Below, piece after piece: positions 17,043 through 24,614 of a stretch of 38,349 bases of DNA. The notes under the pieces are model-generated. The model was not told the DNA's origin. It made no database searches and saw only the letters and a list, made by a program, of their open reading frames with translations. Position 1 is the first letter of the stretch; each line of letters begins with the position of its first letter. Source of the DNA: Ruminococcus sp. GTDB taxonomy: Bacteria > Bacillota > Clostridia > Oscillospirales > Ruminococcaceae. The stretch spans positions 1 to 38,349 of the forward strand of contig SVNR01000028.1 of the NCBI GenBank assembly GCA_015066815.1, read 5' to 3'. Both the position numbers and the translations under genes were made by a program.

Positions 17043-18232
17043 TTTTTCACTCCTCTGATGATGAAAACAGGGTTCTCTGCTGAGAGCATGGTGTGTTTTC
17101 CGATACGTTTTGCTCTTGTTACTGCAAGCTGAAGAACCTCAGGAGAGTCAACACCATACTTCTCAAAAGCTTTTACCGCCTCACTTAGCGTTTCGAGAGA
17201 AACTGCGGTTATAAGAACTGCTGCAGCACTGTTTTTTTTATATACCACACGCAGAATATCGTTTATTTTCCCGCACGAACCGCCTATAAAAACATTGTCG
17301 GGAGCCGGAAGCTCTGAGAGCGAATCCGGAGCTGTGCCGTTTATGACCTTAATATTATCGCAGCCGAACCGACGGGAGTTTTCAAGAGTAAGCTCTGCTG
17401 CTTCGGGATTTTTGTCAATGGAATAAACCTTTCCGTCATAGCACTGCAAAGACATTTCGACAGATACAGAGCCTGTTCCGCATCCGATATCCCAGCAGAT
17501 ATCGTTTCGTCCGACAGAGAGCTTTGAAACAACTGCTGCTCTGACCTCAGACTTTGTCATAGGTACATTTCCCCTTATAAAACGCGCGTCGTCTATTCCG
17601 GAAGGAACTGCTCTCTCGTATTCAGGGTTTTCCGTCACCATCACACACAGGCTTCCTGTTCTCAGCTCTGTAAAGTCGGAGGCTATGCCGTTTTTTATGC
17701 TTTCGTTGTCATAACCGAGGTTTTCACCTATATATACCTTTGTTTTTTCCATACCATATCCGCAAAGTCTTTTACATACCTTATCAGGAGTATTCTCTCC
17801 TCCGAGCAGAAAAAAACAGTATCTGTGCCTGCATACGTTTCTGACAATATTTCCGTCCGTACCATGCAGACTTATAAAGCGCATATCCTGCCACGGCTTT
17901 TTTATTTTTGAGCAGAAATACACAGGCGATGATATACCGCTTATTATTTCGGTATCACAATCAGCAAGCGCTGTTATGAGCTTTTCAGCCCCACTGTAAA
18001 AACCGCAGTCTCCGGACATAAGCAAAGCCGCCTTGTCAAAGCTGTTTTCTCTGAGATACTGCGATATTTCATCGCTTTTATAGCTTTCAAAGGTTTTCTT
18101 TCCGAGAGTTGAAAACATATCGAGCATACGTCCTGCGCCAATAAGAACATCTGCTTCCCTGACAGCTTTTTTTGCCTCAGCTGTCAGAGTCTTCACCCCG
18201 TCCATACCTGTTCCGATTATATATGCCTTCAT
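17039..18232 (-). CDS. cbiET: CbiE-CbiT fusion (cobalt-precorrin C5/C15 methyltransferase-decarboxylase)
   Basis: A 397-residue fusion equivalent to aerobic CobL. Residues 1 to about 195 are CbiE, a tetrapyrrole methylase (YIIGTGMDGVKTLTAEA, LIGAGRMLDMF, LMSGDCGFYSGAEKL). From about 205 on is CbiT (RFIRGNVPMTKSEVRAAVVS, then DICWDIGCGTGSVSVEMS, a Rossmann-type SAM-binding loop). Together they methylate C5 and C15 and decarboxylate the acetate on ring C. CbiE and CbiT are separate proteins in Salmonella, but fusions are common in Firmicutes. Four-base overlaps join it to cbiJ and cbiA. Confidence 0.95.
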   Translation of the reverse strand: MKAYIIGTGMDGVKTLTAEAKKAVREADVLIGAGRMLDMFSTLGKKTFESYKSDEISQYLRENSFDKAALLMSGDCGFYSGAEKLITALADCDTEIISGISSPVYFCSKIKKPWQDMRFISLHGTDGNIVRNVCRHRYCFFLLGGENTPDKVCKRLCGYGMEKTKVYIGENLGYDNESIKNGIASDFTELRTGSLCVMVTENPEYERAVPSGIDDARFIRGNVPMTKSEVRAAVVSKLSVGRNDICWDIGCGTGSVSVEMSLQCYDGKVYSIDKNPEAAELTLENSRRFGCDNIKVINGTAPDSLSELPAPDNVFIGGSCGKINDILRVVYKKNSAAAVLITAVSLETLSEAVKAFEKYGVDSPEVLQLAVTRAKRIGKHTMLSAENPVFIIRGVKN

Positions 18233-18978
18233 TTTTTCTTCCTTATAAGAATCATTTTTTTAATTTCCCCGATAACCATTCCGGTTTCTTCAGGACGTTT
18301 TACAGTCACAAGCTCTGCACCGAGCTTTCTGGCAGCCTCTGCTTTCTGAGGGTATCCACCCAAGGCTCCGCTTTCCTTTGTCACAAGAATATCTGCCCTG
18401 CTTTTTTGCAGATGAAGGATATTTTCTTCTTCTGAAAACGGTCCTTTTCCAAAAATTATTTTTTTCTCATCAAAGCCAAGGCTTCTGCAGTATTCCCTGA
18501 CGCCGTCAGCTTCAAGTACCCGAAGCCATATACGTTCATAAAAATCATGAACAGCTGTCAGAAAAGGAAGCTCCTTACTTCCGAGTGTACTCAGAATACA
18601 CCCCTCTGTACTGTCAAGATAGGCTGCAAGCTCTTCCATATTACTCAGCACTGTTCCGAAAACAGCTTCGCTTTCTCTTTTAAGACGATAATATGGAGTT
18701 TCTGTTTCCCTGCAGGCAAGGCTGATATTTTCCGTGGCAAGCACTGCATACGGATGAGTTGCGTCAATGACCGCCAGAAAACGTTCCTCTGATAAAAGCT
18801 TTATTATTTTGTCAGAGTCAAGTCTTCCGTTCAGTATTTTTATATAGCTGCTCTGCGGAAGAAGTGAGGCTCCGTAATCTGTCGCTACTGAAACACAGGC
18901 ATATATCCTGTTTTCAGCACAGAACCCGGCAAGCTGACGTCCCTCAGTCGTTCCTCCGAAAATCAGAAAATCAGACAT
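18229..18978 (-). CDS. cbiJ: Cobalt-precorrin-6A reductase CbiJ
   Basis: CbiJ reduces the macrocycle of cobalt-precorrin-6A with a nicotinamide cofactor. The 249-residue protein shows the Rossmann start ILIFGGTTEGR-like (here FLIFGGTTEGRQLAGFC), VIDATHPYA, ENISLACRETETPYYRLKR, LSTLGSKELPFL and LVTKESGALGGYPQKAEAA, all typical of CbiJ/CobK. It overlaps cbiH by eight bases and cbiET by four. Confidence 0.94.
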   Translation of the reverse strand: MSDFLIFGGTTEGRQLAGFCAENRIYACVSVATDYGASLLPQSSYIKILNGRLDSDKIIKLLSEERFLAVIDATHPYAVLATENISLACRETETPYYRLKRESEAVFGTVLSNMEELAAYLDSTEGCILSTLGSKELPFLTAVHDFYERIWLRVLEADGVREYCRSLGFDEKKIIFGKGPFSEEENILHLQKSRADILVTKESGALGGYPQKAEAARKLGAELVTVKRPEETGMVIGEIKKMILIRKKK

Positions 18979-19699
18979 TTTTGTAGCCTCTCGGAGTTAC
19001 CATTTTTCCTCCTGCTATCTTTGTTTCGCTGTTACCGATAAACACGGTCGTAAACATATCCACACCGGTGTTTTTAAGTTCGCCGAGCGTAAGTATTCTG
19101 CTTTCCTGTCCCTCTCTGCCGATATTTCTTACATAACCGCATATTGTATCAGGAGACTTGTACATAAGCATTATATCACACGCCTTCTCAAGATAATCTG
19201 CTCGTTTTTTAGAGGAAGGATTGTAAAGAACTATTGTAAAATCTCCCTCTGCTGCACATCTGAGTCTTTTCATTATCCTGTCTGCAGGAGTAAGCAGATC
19301 AGACAGACTTATCACCGCAAAATCATGGGTAAGCGGTGCTCCGAGAACAGCACCTCCGCTCAGTGCCGCAGTAACACCTGCAACAGCTTCGATCTCAACA
19401 TCAGGAAATTCCGCCGAAAGCTCATAAGCAAGACCTGCCATACCGTAAACAGCACTGTCTCCGCTGCATACAAGAGCTGTTTTTTTTCCGCTCGCAGCCT
19501 GGCTTAGAGCATAACGGACACGCTCCTTTTCCTGTCTCATAGCTGTACTGTAATACTCTTTTTCAGGAAAATACTGTTTTATAAGTTCAGTATAAACGGT
19601 ATATCCGACAACAAGCTCACTGTCAAGTATCGCTTTTTCCGCCTCGTTTGTCATTCCCTCTCGACTTCCGCAGCCAAAACCCACTATATATAGCTTCAT
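18971..19699 (-). CDS. cbiH: Cobalt-precorrin-3 C17-methyltransferase CbiH
   Basis: CbiH methylates C17 and drives ring contraction. The 242-residue tetrapyrrole methylase has VGFGCGSREGMTNEAEKAI at the start, VVGYTVYTELIKQYFP, MRQEKERVRYALSQA, ALVCSGDSAVYGMAGL, AVAGVTAALSGGAVLGAPL and IVLYNPSSKKRADYL, which are CbiH/CobJ rather than CbiF or CbiL signatures. The expected fusion or neighbour CbiL is absent. It overlaps cbiG by four bases. Confidence 0.95.
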   Translation of the reverse strand: MKLYIVGFGCGSREGMTNEAEKAILDSELVVGYTVYTELIKQYFPEKEYYSTAMRQEKERVRYALSQAASGKKTALVCSGDSAVYGMAGLAYELSAEFPDVEIEAVAGVTAALSGGAVLGAPLTHDFAVISLSDLLTPADRIMKRLRCAAEGDFTIVLYNPSSKKRADYLEKACDIMLMYKSPDTICGYVRNIGREGQESRILTLGELKNTGVDMFTTVFIGNSETKIAGGKMVTPRGYKNV

Positions 19700-20730
19700 A
19701 AAAACTCCTTTTCAAAATCAATGGTTAAAGGCAGCTCTGCTGCCGCAGCAGTGACACCGTCAGCTGATGTTTTCGGCATGATAAGCCTGCCTCCGTGTCT
19801 TACCACGCTTCTTTCACAAACGTTATCGGTACCGGTCTGTTTAAGAACAAAATCCGACGTGTTAAAGTCACCGCTCACACTCATAAGCTCCTTTGCACTG
19901 TATGTAAAAAAATCAAGACCATACTTTTCACAAAAATCCAGAATACCCTTTTCATCCGACTTTATGTCGATTGTTATGACAGCACAAAGTCGTGCCGTAT
20001 CGATGTGAGATTTTTGCATACTTTTTAAAACATGCTTTTCTATGACTTCACAGGGTATTCCTCGCTTACAGCCGATTCCGAGTATTATGTTTTTCGGAAC
20101 AAGATTAAGCGTTGTTTCAAAAGGCTTCCTGTTTACATCGTCTGATATGCAGATACCTGTACGGCAGAGCTTTCCGGTACAGATCTCTTCAGGGATATTT
20201 TCACATACAAAATCACTCACAAGTCCTGTTTTTTCATCGTTAAGTACAGCGGCAGCTATTTCCTTAGCCGCTAAAAAATCACTTATGATAAGACCGTTTG
20301 CTTTGGCAAAGCTGTCAGGAGAAAACCTGCCTCCTATATCAGTCGCTGTTGTTATTACTGCCTCTGCCCCTGTTCGTAAAGCAAGCATCCTGGCAAGTCT
20401 GTTTGCTCCGCCTATATGCCCTGACAATACAGAAATAACAAACCTTCCCTCATCGTCAATAACTATAACCGCAGGGTCTAAGGCTTTTGATTTTATAAGC
20501 GGTGCAACTGACCGTACCGCAATACCGCAGGCACATATAAAAATCAGCGCATCACTCTCATAAAAAACACTTGCAGTCAGGCTCTTTATATCCGAAAATG
20601 AAACAGCGTTCTCATCACTGTTTTTATAAAAACAGAACCGTTTTACAATGTTTTTTTCCGAAAGCAAGGCTGATATTTTCCGTGACAGCTCTCTGCCCTT
20701 AGCGGTAACAGAAATAAGAGCTGCTGTCAT
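19696..20730 (-). CDS. cbiG: Cobalt-precorrin-5A hydrolase CbiG
   Basis: CbiG opens the delta-lactone of cobalt-precorrin-5A and releases acetaldehyde, a step specific to the anaerobic pathway. The 344-residue protein has the N-terminal domain with FICACGIAVRSVAPLI, PAVIVIDDEGRFVISVLSGH and GGANRLARMLA. The C-terminal domain has NIILGIGCKRGIPCEVIE and LDFFTYSAKELMSVSGDF. Its presence, together with cbiD, marks the oxygen-independent, early-cobalt route. It overlaps both neighbours by four bases. Confidence 0.95.
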   Translation of the reverse strand: MTAALISVTAKGRELSRKISALLSEKNIVKRFCFYKNSDENAVSFSDIKSLTASVFYESDALIFICACGIAVRSVAPLIKSKALDPAVIVIDDEGRFVISVLSGHIGGANRLARMLALRTGAEAVITTATDIGGRFSPDSFAKANGLIISDFLAAKEIAAAVLNDEKTGLVSDFVCENIPEEICTGKLCRTGICISDDVNRKPFETTLNLVPKNIILGIGCKRGIPCEVIEKHVLKSMQKSHIDTARLCAVITIDIKSDEKGILDFCEKYGLDFFTYSAKELMSVSGDFNTSDFVLKQTGTDNVCERSVVRHGGRLIMPKTSADGVTAAAAELPLTIDFEKEFL

Positions 20731-21482
20731 TTTTTCGCCTTTCTGTACTCTGTTTCAAAGCTCTCGTCATAAAGTCTGGAAAGAGCATAGTCATCTCCTA
20801 AAAAATTTCCAACAGTTATGAGTGCCGTCTTCTTTATGTTATTTTTCAGTGCTGTTTCATAAAGATTTCTGACTGTACAACGGCATACCTTCTCATCAGG
20901 CCAGCTTGCCTTATAAACTATTGCAGCCGGAGTATCCGGAGAATACCCGCCTGATATCAGTCTTTCCGATAGTTTTTCAAGCATTCCTGTACTAAGAAAA
21001 ATAACCATAGTCGAACCGTGAGAAGCAAGCTTTTCTATGCTTTCGCTCTCAGGAACGGGAGTGCGTCCTTCCATTCTTGTGATTATCACCGTCTGTGAAA
21101 CCTCAGGAAGTGTATATTCCGCACGCAAAGCCGCCGCCGCACCGCAAAAAGAGCTTACTCCCGGACATATACGATACGGTATATCAAGCTCACAGAGTCT
21201 GTCGATCTGTTCTCTTATCGCACCGTAGACAGAAGGATCGCCTGTATGCAGACGAACCACGTTTTTACCGCTCTTTTCAGCCTTTTCCATAACGGATATC
21301 ACCTCATCAAGCGTCATATATGCGCTGTTATGTATCTCACAATCATCCGCAGCATATCCGAGAAGCTCCGGATTCACGAGTGAACCTGCATAAATTATCA
21401 CATCTGCTTTTTCTATCAGCGCTTTTCCTCTGAGTGTTATAAGGTCTGCTGCGCCACAGCCTGCGCCCACAAAATCAACCAT
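20727..21482 (-). CDS. cbiF: Cobalt-precorrin-4 C11-methyltransferase CbiF
   Basis: CbiF methylates C11 of cobalt-precorrin-4. The 251-residue tetrapyrrole methylase has FVGAGCGAADLITLRGKALI, IIYAGSLVNPELL, VRLHTGDPSVYGAIREQID, CPGVSSFCGAAAALRAEYTL and TRMEGRTPVPESESI, all matching CbiF/CobM. It overlaps cbiD by eight bases and cbiG by four. Confidence 0.96.
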   Translation of the reverse strand: MVDFVGAGCGAADLITLRGKALIEKADVIIYAGSLVNPELLGYAADDCEIHNSAYMTLDEVISVMEKAEKSGKNVVRLHTGDPSVYGAIREQIDRLCELDIPYRICPGVSSFCGAAAALRAEYTLPEVSQTVIITRMEGRTPVPESESIEKLASHGSTMVIFLSTGMLEKLSERLISGGYSPDTPAAIVYKASWPDEKVCRCTVRNLYETALKNNIKKTALITVGNFLGDDYALSRLYDESFETEYRKAKK

Positions 21483-22614
21483 TGTATTCCTCCGAAAAAA
21501 TATTTATAAGGCGGTCTGCCCCAGATGTCTTAAGCGTTATACCATGCTTATCCGAAAACATAACAGCACCTGCCCCCATACTGTCCCCTACTCTTGCCAG
21601 GAGGTAATATTCTGCCCTCTGCAACAGTATATCAAGAGTTTTCTCCATATATCCGCCGCTTTTGAGAATATCAAGAGCTGCATCAACTGTCACACATTCA
21701 GGAAGCCTCCGCAGCAGAGCTGTATCTGCACCCGCAAGAACTCCGCAGGTTACAAGTACATCCATACGTCCGTCTGCCTGCGCTGAATGAGTATTCATTA
21801 TTCCGGCTCCGAGCTTCACAAGCTTTCCGATATGTCCTATAAGAAGTATATTTTCAAAGCCTGCAGCTGCTGCAATATCTATCGCTTCACCGATAAAATT
21901 ACTGCACTTAACGCTGTTTTCCACTGAAAACGGAAGGTTTTTCTCAACAAATCCTTCGCTGTAGTTTCCAAGAGTAAGACAAAGGTTTCTGTAGCCCTGA
22001 GCATATCTCATGCCTGCTTCTGCACGTATGGTTTCAACAAGTGCAGAGCTGCTCATAGGCTCTACTATTCCGCTTGTCCCGATTATTGATATTCCGCCTT
22101 CTATTCCCATACGGGGATTATAGGTTTTTTTCCCTATCTCCTTTCCGTCCGGAACAAAAATTTTTACTGAAAAACCGCCATGATAGCTGTGTTTCTCTGC
22201 CGCTCTCATAACCTCATCGGTTATCATACGGCGTGGAACAGAGTTTATTGCATAGTCTCCTACAGGTCTGTCAAGTCCGGGCTTTGTGACCCTTCCTATC
22301 CCTTCGCCTCCGGTAATATCAACTCCGTCCGGCTTAAAGCATACCCTGGCGCAAACGAGTATCCCGTTTGTGATATCAGGGTCGTCACCACTGTCCTTTT
22401 TTATTGCGCATACTGCATAGTCTTCGCCAAGCTCCGCTCCGGCTACATCAAGATGAAGCTTTATCCCCTTAGGTGTAAGGATATCTATGTAAGAGAGCTT
22501 TTTTCCGAGAAGCAGCATTTCGGCGGCAGCTCCTGCCGCTGCCGCCGCACAGGAGCCTGTAGTATACCCGCATCTCAGTTTTTTCTTGCCGTGATACACA
22601 TACTCTTCAAGCAT
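21475..22614 (-). CDS. cbiD: Cobalt-precorrin-5B C1-methyltransferase CbiD
   Basis: CbiD methylates C1, a step unique to the anaerobic route. The 379-residue protein has LRCGYTTGSCAAAAAGAAAEML at the N-terminus (N-terminal part of a classic CbiD motif), KKDSGDDPDITNGI, GGEGIGRVTKPGLDRPVG, INSVPRRMI, NPRMGIEGGISIIGTSGIVEP and GNYSEGF. It is the first gene of the operon, 39 nt or so from the predicted transcription start. AGAGG lies a few bases upstream of the ATG. Confidence 0.97.
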   Translation of the reverse strand: MLEEYVYHGKKKLRCGYTTGSCAAAAAGAAAEMLLLGKKLSYIDILTPKGIKLHLDVAGAELGEDYAVCAIKKDSGDDPDITNGILVCARVCFKPDGVDITGGEGIGRVTKPGLDRPVGDYAINSVPRRMITDEVMRAAEKHSYHGGFSVKIFVPDGKEIGKKTYNPRMGIEGGISIIGTSGIVEPMSSSALVETIRAEAGMRYAQGYRNLCLTLGNYSEGFVEKNLPFSVENSVKCSNFIGEAIDIAAAAGFENILLIGHIGKLVKLGAGIMNTHSAQADGRMDVLVTCGVLAGADTALLRRLPECVTVDAALDILKSGGYMEKTLDILLQRAEYYLLARVGDSMGAGAVMFSDKHGITLKTSGADRLINIFSEEYNG

Positions 22615-22659
22615 CTTTTACCTCTTTTTATCATTCTTCCGAATCATCCGAATATTTTT

Positions 22660-22688
22660 ATTATACCATATAAAAATATCTGTTACAA
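22660..22688 (-). promoter_or_regulatory. SigA-type promoter of the cobalamin operon
   Basis: On the minus strand TTGTAA (22683-22688) and TATAAT (22660-22665) are 17 bp apart. The start would fall near 22653, leaving about 40 nt before the cbiD ATG. The leader holds two copies of an ATCCGAA/TTCCGAA-type element within 22637-22653, a possible operator. There is no B12 box or space for a cobalamin riboswitch. Confidence 0.7.
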
Positions 22689-22725
22689 TGCGGCAATGAA
22701 AAAAACTCCATTTTTTCATACTGCC

Positions 22726-22755
22726 TTGACACACTGCAGAAAAAATGTATATAAT
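22726..22755 (+). promoter_or_regulatory. SigA-type promoter of the two-component system
   Basis: TTGACA (22726-22731, consensus) and TATAAT (22750-22755, consensus) are separated by 18 bp. The start near 22762 falls inside the inverted repeat 22757-22791. The leader is about 95 nt. Confidence 0.75.
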
Positions 22756-22756
22756 T

Positions 22757-22791
22757 ATAGTGAACATCATAATAAATCTGAAGTTCACTAT
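22757..22791. repeat. Inverted repeat at the start site of the two-component operon
   Basis: ATAGTGAAC (22757-22765) and GTTCACTAT (22783-22791) are perfect 9-bp complements with a 17-bp spacer. The repeat begins one base after the -10 box. It may be an autoregulatory operator or a leader hairpin. A close relative (ATAGTAAAC/GTTTACTAT) lies at the 3' end of the same operon. Confidence 0.6.
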
Positions 22792-22856
22792 TCGGCTAAT
22801 AGTAAAAAAATATTTTTTGTTAAACATAAAACATTCATAAAAAAGGTTGTGAATAT

Positions 22857-23531
22857 ATGATTTTTTGCGTAGAAGATGATACGAGCATACGCGATCTCAT
22901 GCTCTATACTCTCTCATCTGCCGGATTTACCGCAGAAGGCTTTGCTGACGGAACCGGGCTTTTTTCAGCACTCAGAGAAAAAACTCCGGAGCTTATCATG
23001 CTTGATATAATGCTTCCGGGAGAAGACGGGCTCAGTATTCTGAAAAAACTCCGCAGCCATACTGCAACCTGCGACATCCCTGTAATAATGGCAACTGCCA
23101 AAGGTACAGAGTACGACAAGGTAATAGGCCTTGACTGCGGAGCAGATGACTATCTCGCAAAACCGTTCGGTATGATGGAAATGGTAAGCAGAGTAAGAGC
23201 TGTTCTCCGCAGAACATCAAACCATAGCAAGACGCATATACTCAAGGTCGGCGGTATCATTATGAATACCGGCGAACACACTGTTGAAACAGACGGCAGA
23301 CGTGTAAATCTGACCCTCAAGGAGTATGAGCTTCTGCACAAGTTCATGGAAAACCTCGGACTTGTTTTTACCCGTGAACAGCTTCTGCAGAGCATATGGG
23401 GAGCAGAGTTTGTCGGAGAAACGAGAACGGTTGACGTACATATAGGAACACTCCGTACCAAACTGGGTCAGTACGGCGAATACATAGAAACTATACGCGG
23501 AGTCGGCTACAGAATAGGGACAAGACTATGA
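22857..23531 (+). CDS. OmpR/PhoB-family response regulator
   Basis: A 224-residue DNA-binding regulator. The receiver domain (1 to about 115) has the acidic pair Asp7/Asp8, phospho-acceptor Asp50 in LIMLDIMLPGEDG, and the Lys of LAKPFGMMEMVSRVRAVLRR. The winged-helix effector domain (about 130-224) has LTLKEYELLHKFMEN, REQLLQSIWG and TRTVDVHIGTLRTKLG, ending in IRGVGYRIG. It overlaps the kinase gene by four bases. PhoB-like regulation is plausible given the PhoP-like repeats at 4330-4368, but other OmpR-family roles are possible. Confidence 0.92.
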   Translation: MIFCVEDDTSIRDLMLYTLSSAGFTAEGFADGTGLFSALREKTPELIMLDIMLPGEDGLSILKKLRSHTATCDIPVIMATAKGTEYDKVIGLDCGADDYLAKPFGMMEMVSRVRAVLRRTSNHSKTHILKVGGIIMNTGEHTVETDGRRVNLTLKEYELLHKFMENLGLVFTREQLLQSIWGAEFVGETRTVDVHIGTLRTKLGQYGEYIETIRGVGYRIGTRL

Positions 23532-24478
23532 AAAAAAGTATTTTCGTTCCCGTATTTCTGATATCAGCAGTTACCCTGATATCAGCATCTGTTCTTACAA
23601 CATGCGCCTTATATAAGTCTCTTGATACAAGCCGCTCTTTGTTTTCTGTTTTTACTCTGACTATTCCTGTAATCATTATAGCTATAGCAGTATCGGCATT
23701 TTTCTCAGCACTGCTTACCGTACTGATCTCAAAAAAAATAACAAGCTCTCTCAATTCGCTTGATATCGACAATCCTGCTACAGGCTCAGAATACGCAGAA
23801 CAGATGAGGCGTGAATTCACAGCAAATGTATCACATGAACTGAAAACACCACTGCACTCCATATCAGGATATGCAGAGCTTCTGAAAAGCGGCATAGTAA
23901 AAGATGAAGATATATCGCTTTTTGCAGGCCGTATATACTCAGAAACACAGCGAATGATAGCCCTTGTTGAAGATATTATAAGACTTTCGCATCTTGATGA
24001 GGGAAGTGCAGATATGAAAAAGGAAAATATAAACCTCTACGAAATTTCATCAGAGGTAATAAACGTACTTCGTCCTGCCGCTGAAGAGGCAAAGGTATCC
24101 ATATCGCTTCACGGTTCACCTGCACAGCTTATCGGATATCCTCAGCTTGTAAGCGGAATAGTACATAATCTCTGCGACAACGCAATAAAATACAACCGCA
24201 AAAACGGTTCTGTTGATGTGGAGGTCAGGAACACAGACAGGAACGTTATACTCACTGTATCTGACAACGGAATAGGCATACCCGAAGAACACAGAGAACG
24301 TGTGTTTGAGCGTTTTTACCGTGTTGACAAAAGTCATTCAAAGGAAGTCGGAGGCACAGGTCTCGGCCTGTCGATAGTCAAGCATTCTGCAAGAATACAC
24401 AACGCAGAGCTTACACTTGACAGTATAGCAGACGGCGGAACAACTATTACCGTAAAGTTCCCGAAACAAAATACATAA
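23528..24478 (+). CDS. PhoR-like sensor histidine kinase with minimal sensor loop
   Basis: A 316-residue membrane kinase paired with the regulator just upstream. Two membrane helices (about 5-28 and 40-67) leave an external loop of only about a dozen residues. The phospho-acceptor His103 lies in FTANVSHELKTPLHSISGY. The ATPase domain has HNLCDNAIKYN (N box), VSDNGIGIPEEH (G1), FERFYRVDKSHS (F box) and GGTGLGLSIVKHSARIH (G2). The H-box order and PhoR/YycG-like sequence fit the HisKA class. The tiny loop suggests sensing in the membrane or through a partner; the signal is unknown. Confidence 0.92.
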   Translation: MKKSIFVPVFLISAVTLISASVLTTCALYKSLDTSRSLFSVFTLTIPVIIIAIAVSAFFSALLTVLISKKITSSLNSLDIDNPATGSEYAEQMRREFTANVSHELKTPLHSISGYAELLKSGIVKDEDISLFAGRIYSETQRMIALVEDIIRLSHLDEGSADMKKENINLYEISSEVINVLRPAAEEAKVSISLHGSPAQLIGYPQLVSGIVHNLCDNAIKYNRKNGSVDVEVRNTDRNVILTVSDNGIGIPEEHRERVFERFYRVDKSHSKEVGGTGLGLSIVKHSARIHNAELTLDSIADGGTTITVKFPKQNT

Positions 24479-24481
24479 GCC

Positions 24482-24515
24482 ATAGTAAACGCCAAGTTTA
24501 TTTGGTGTTTACTAT
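24482..24515 (+). repeat. Hairpin at the 3' end of the two-component operon
   Basis: ATAGTAAACGCCAA (24482-24495) pairs with TTGGTGTTTACTAT (24502-24515) over 14 bp with one G-U pair and a 6-nt loop. It starts three bases after the kinase stop codon. No T-run follows, so it is more a transcript-end or protective hairpin than a terminator. Its right arm is the start of the 23-nt repeat shared with 2284-2306. Confidence 0.6.
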
Positions 24516-24529
24516 CAGCCTATATGCAC
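24507..24529. repeat. Intergenic 23-nt repeat, copy 2
   Basis: Matches 2284-2306 at 21 of 23 positions (mismatches at the 15th and 20th base). The shared core is gtttactatcagcc. No origin is evident. Confidence 0.5.
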
Positions 24530-24559
24530 GGAATGACCGTGGTGAACGGATATACCAAA

Positions 24560-24607
24560 AACAACACCTGCTTTGTAGCATGAACACAAAGCAGGTGTTG
24601 TTTTTTT
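24560..24607. terminator. Bidirectional intrinsic terminator
   Basis: Perfect 16-bp stem (24560-24575 with 24587-24602), an 11-nt loop, a T7 tract on the plus side and a T-rich tract on the minus side. It lies between the convergent kinase and GSDEF-sensor genes. Confidence 0.9.
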
Positions 24608-24614
24608 ATAAAAA

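Noticed and set aside
20042-20563. Plus-strand open frame of 173 codons
   Set aside because: Exactly antisense to cbiG, no ribosome site and a Ser/Pro-rich composition expected of a reverse-strand shadow.
22615-22856. Cobalamin riboswitch upstream of cbiD
   Set aside because: No AGCCACTG-like B12 box on the minus strand, and the promoter leaves a leader of only about 40 nt.
22180-22860. Plus-strand open frame of 226 codons across the cbiD start
   Set aside because: It is antisense to cbiD, runs through both divergent promoters, and its protein has no recognisable features.
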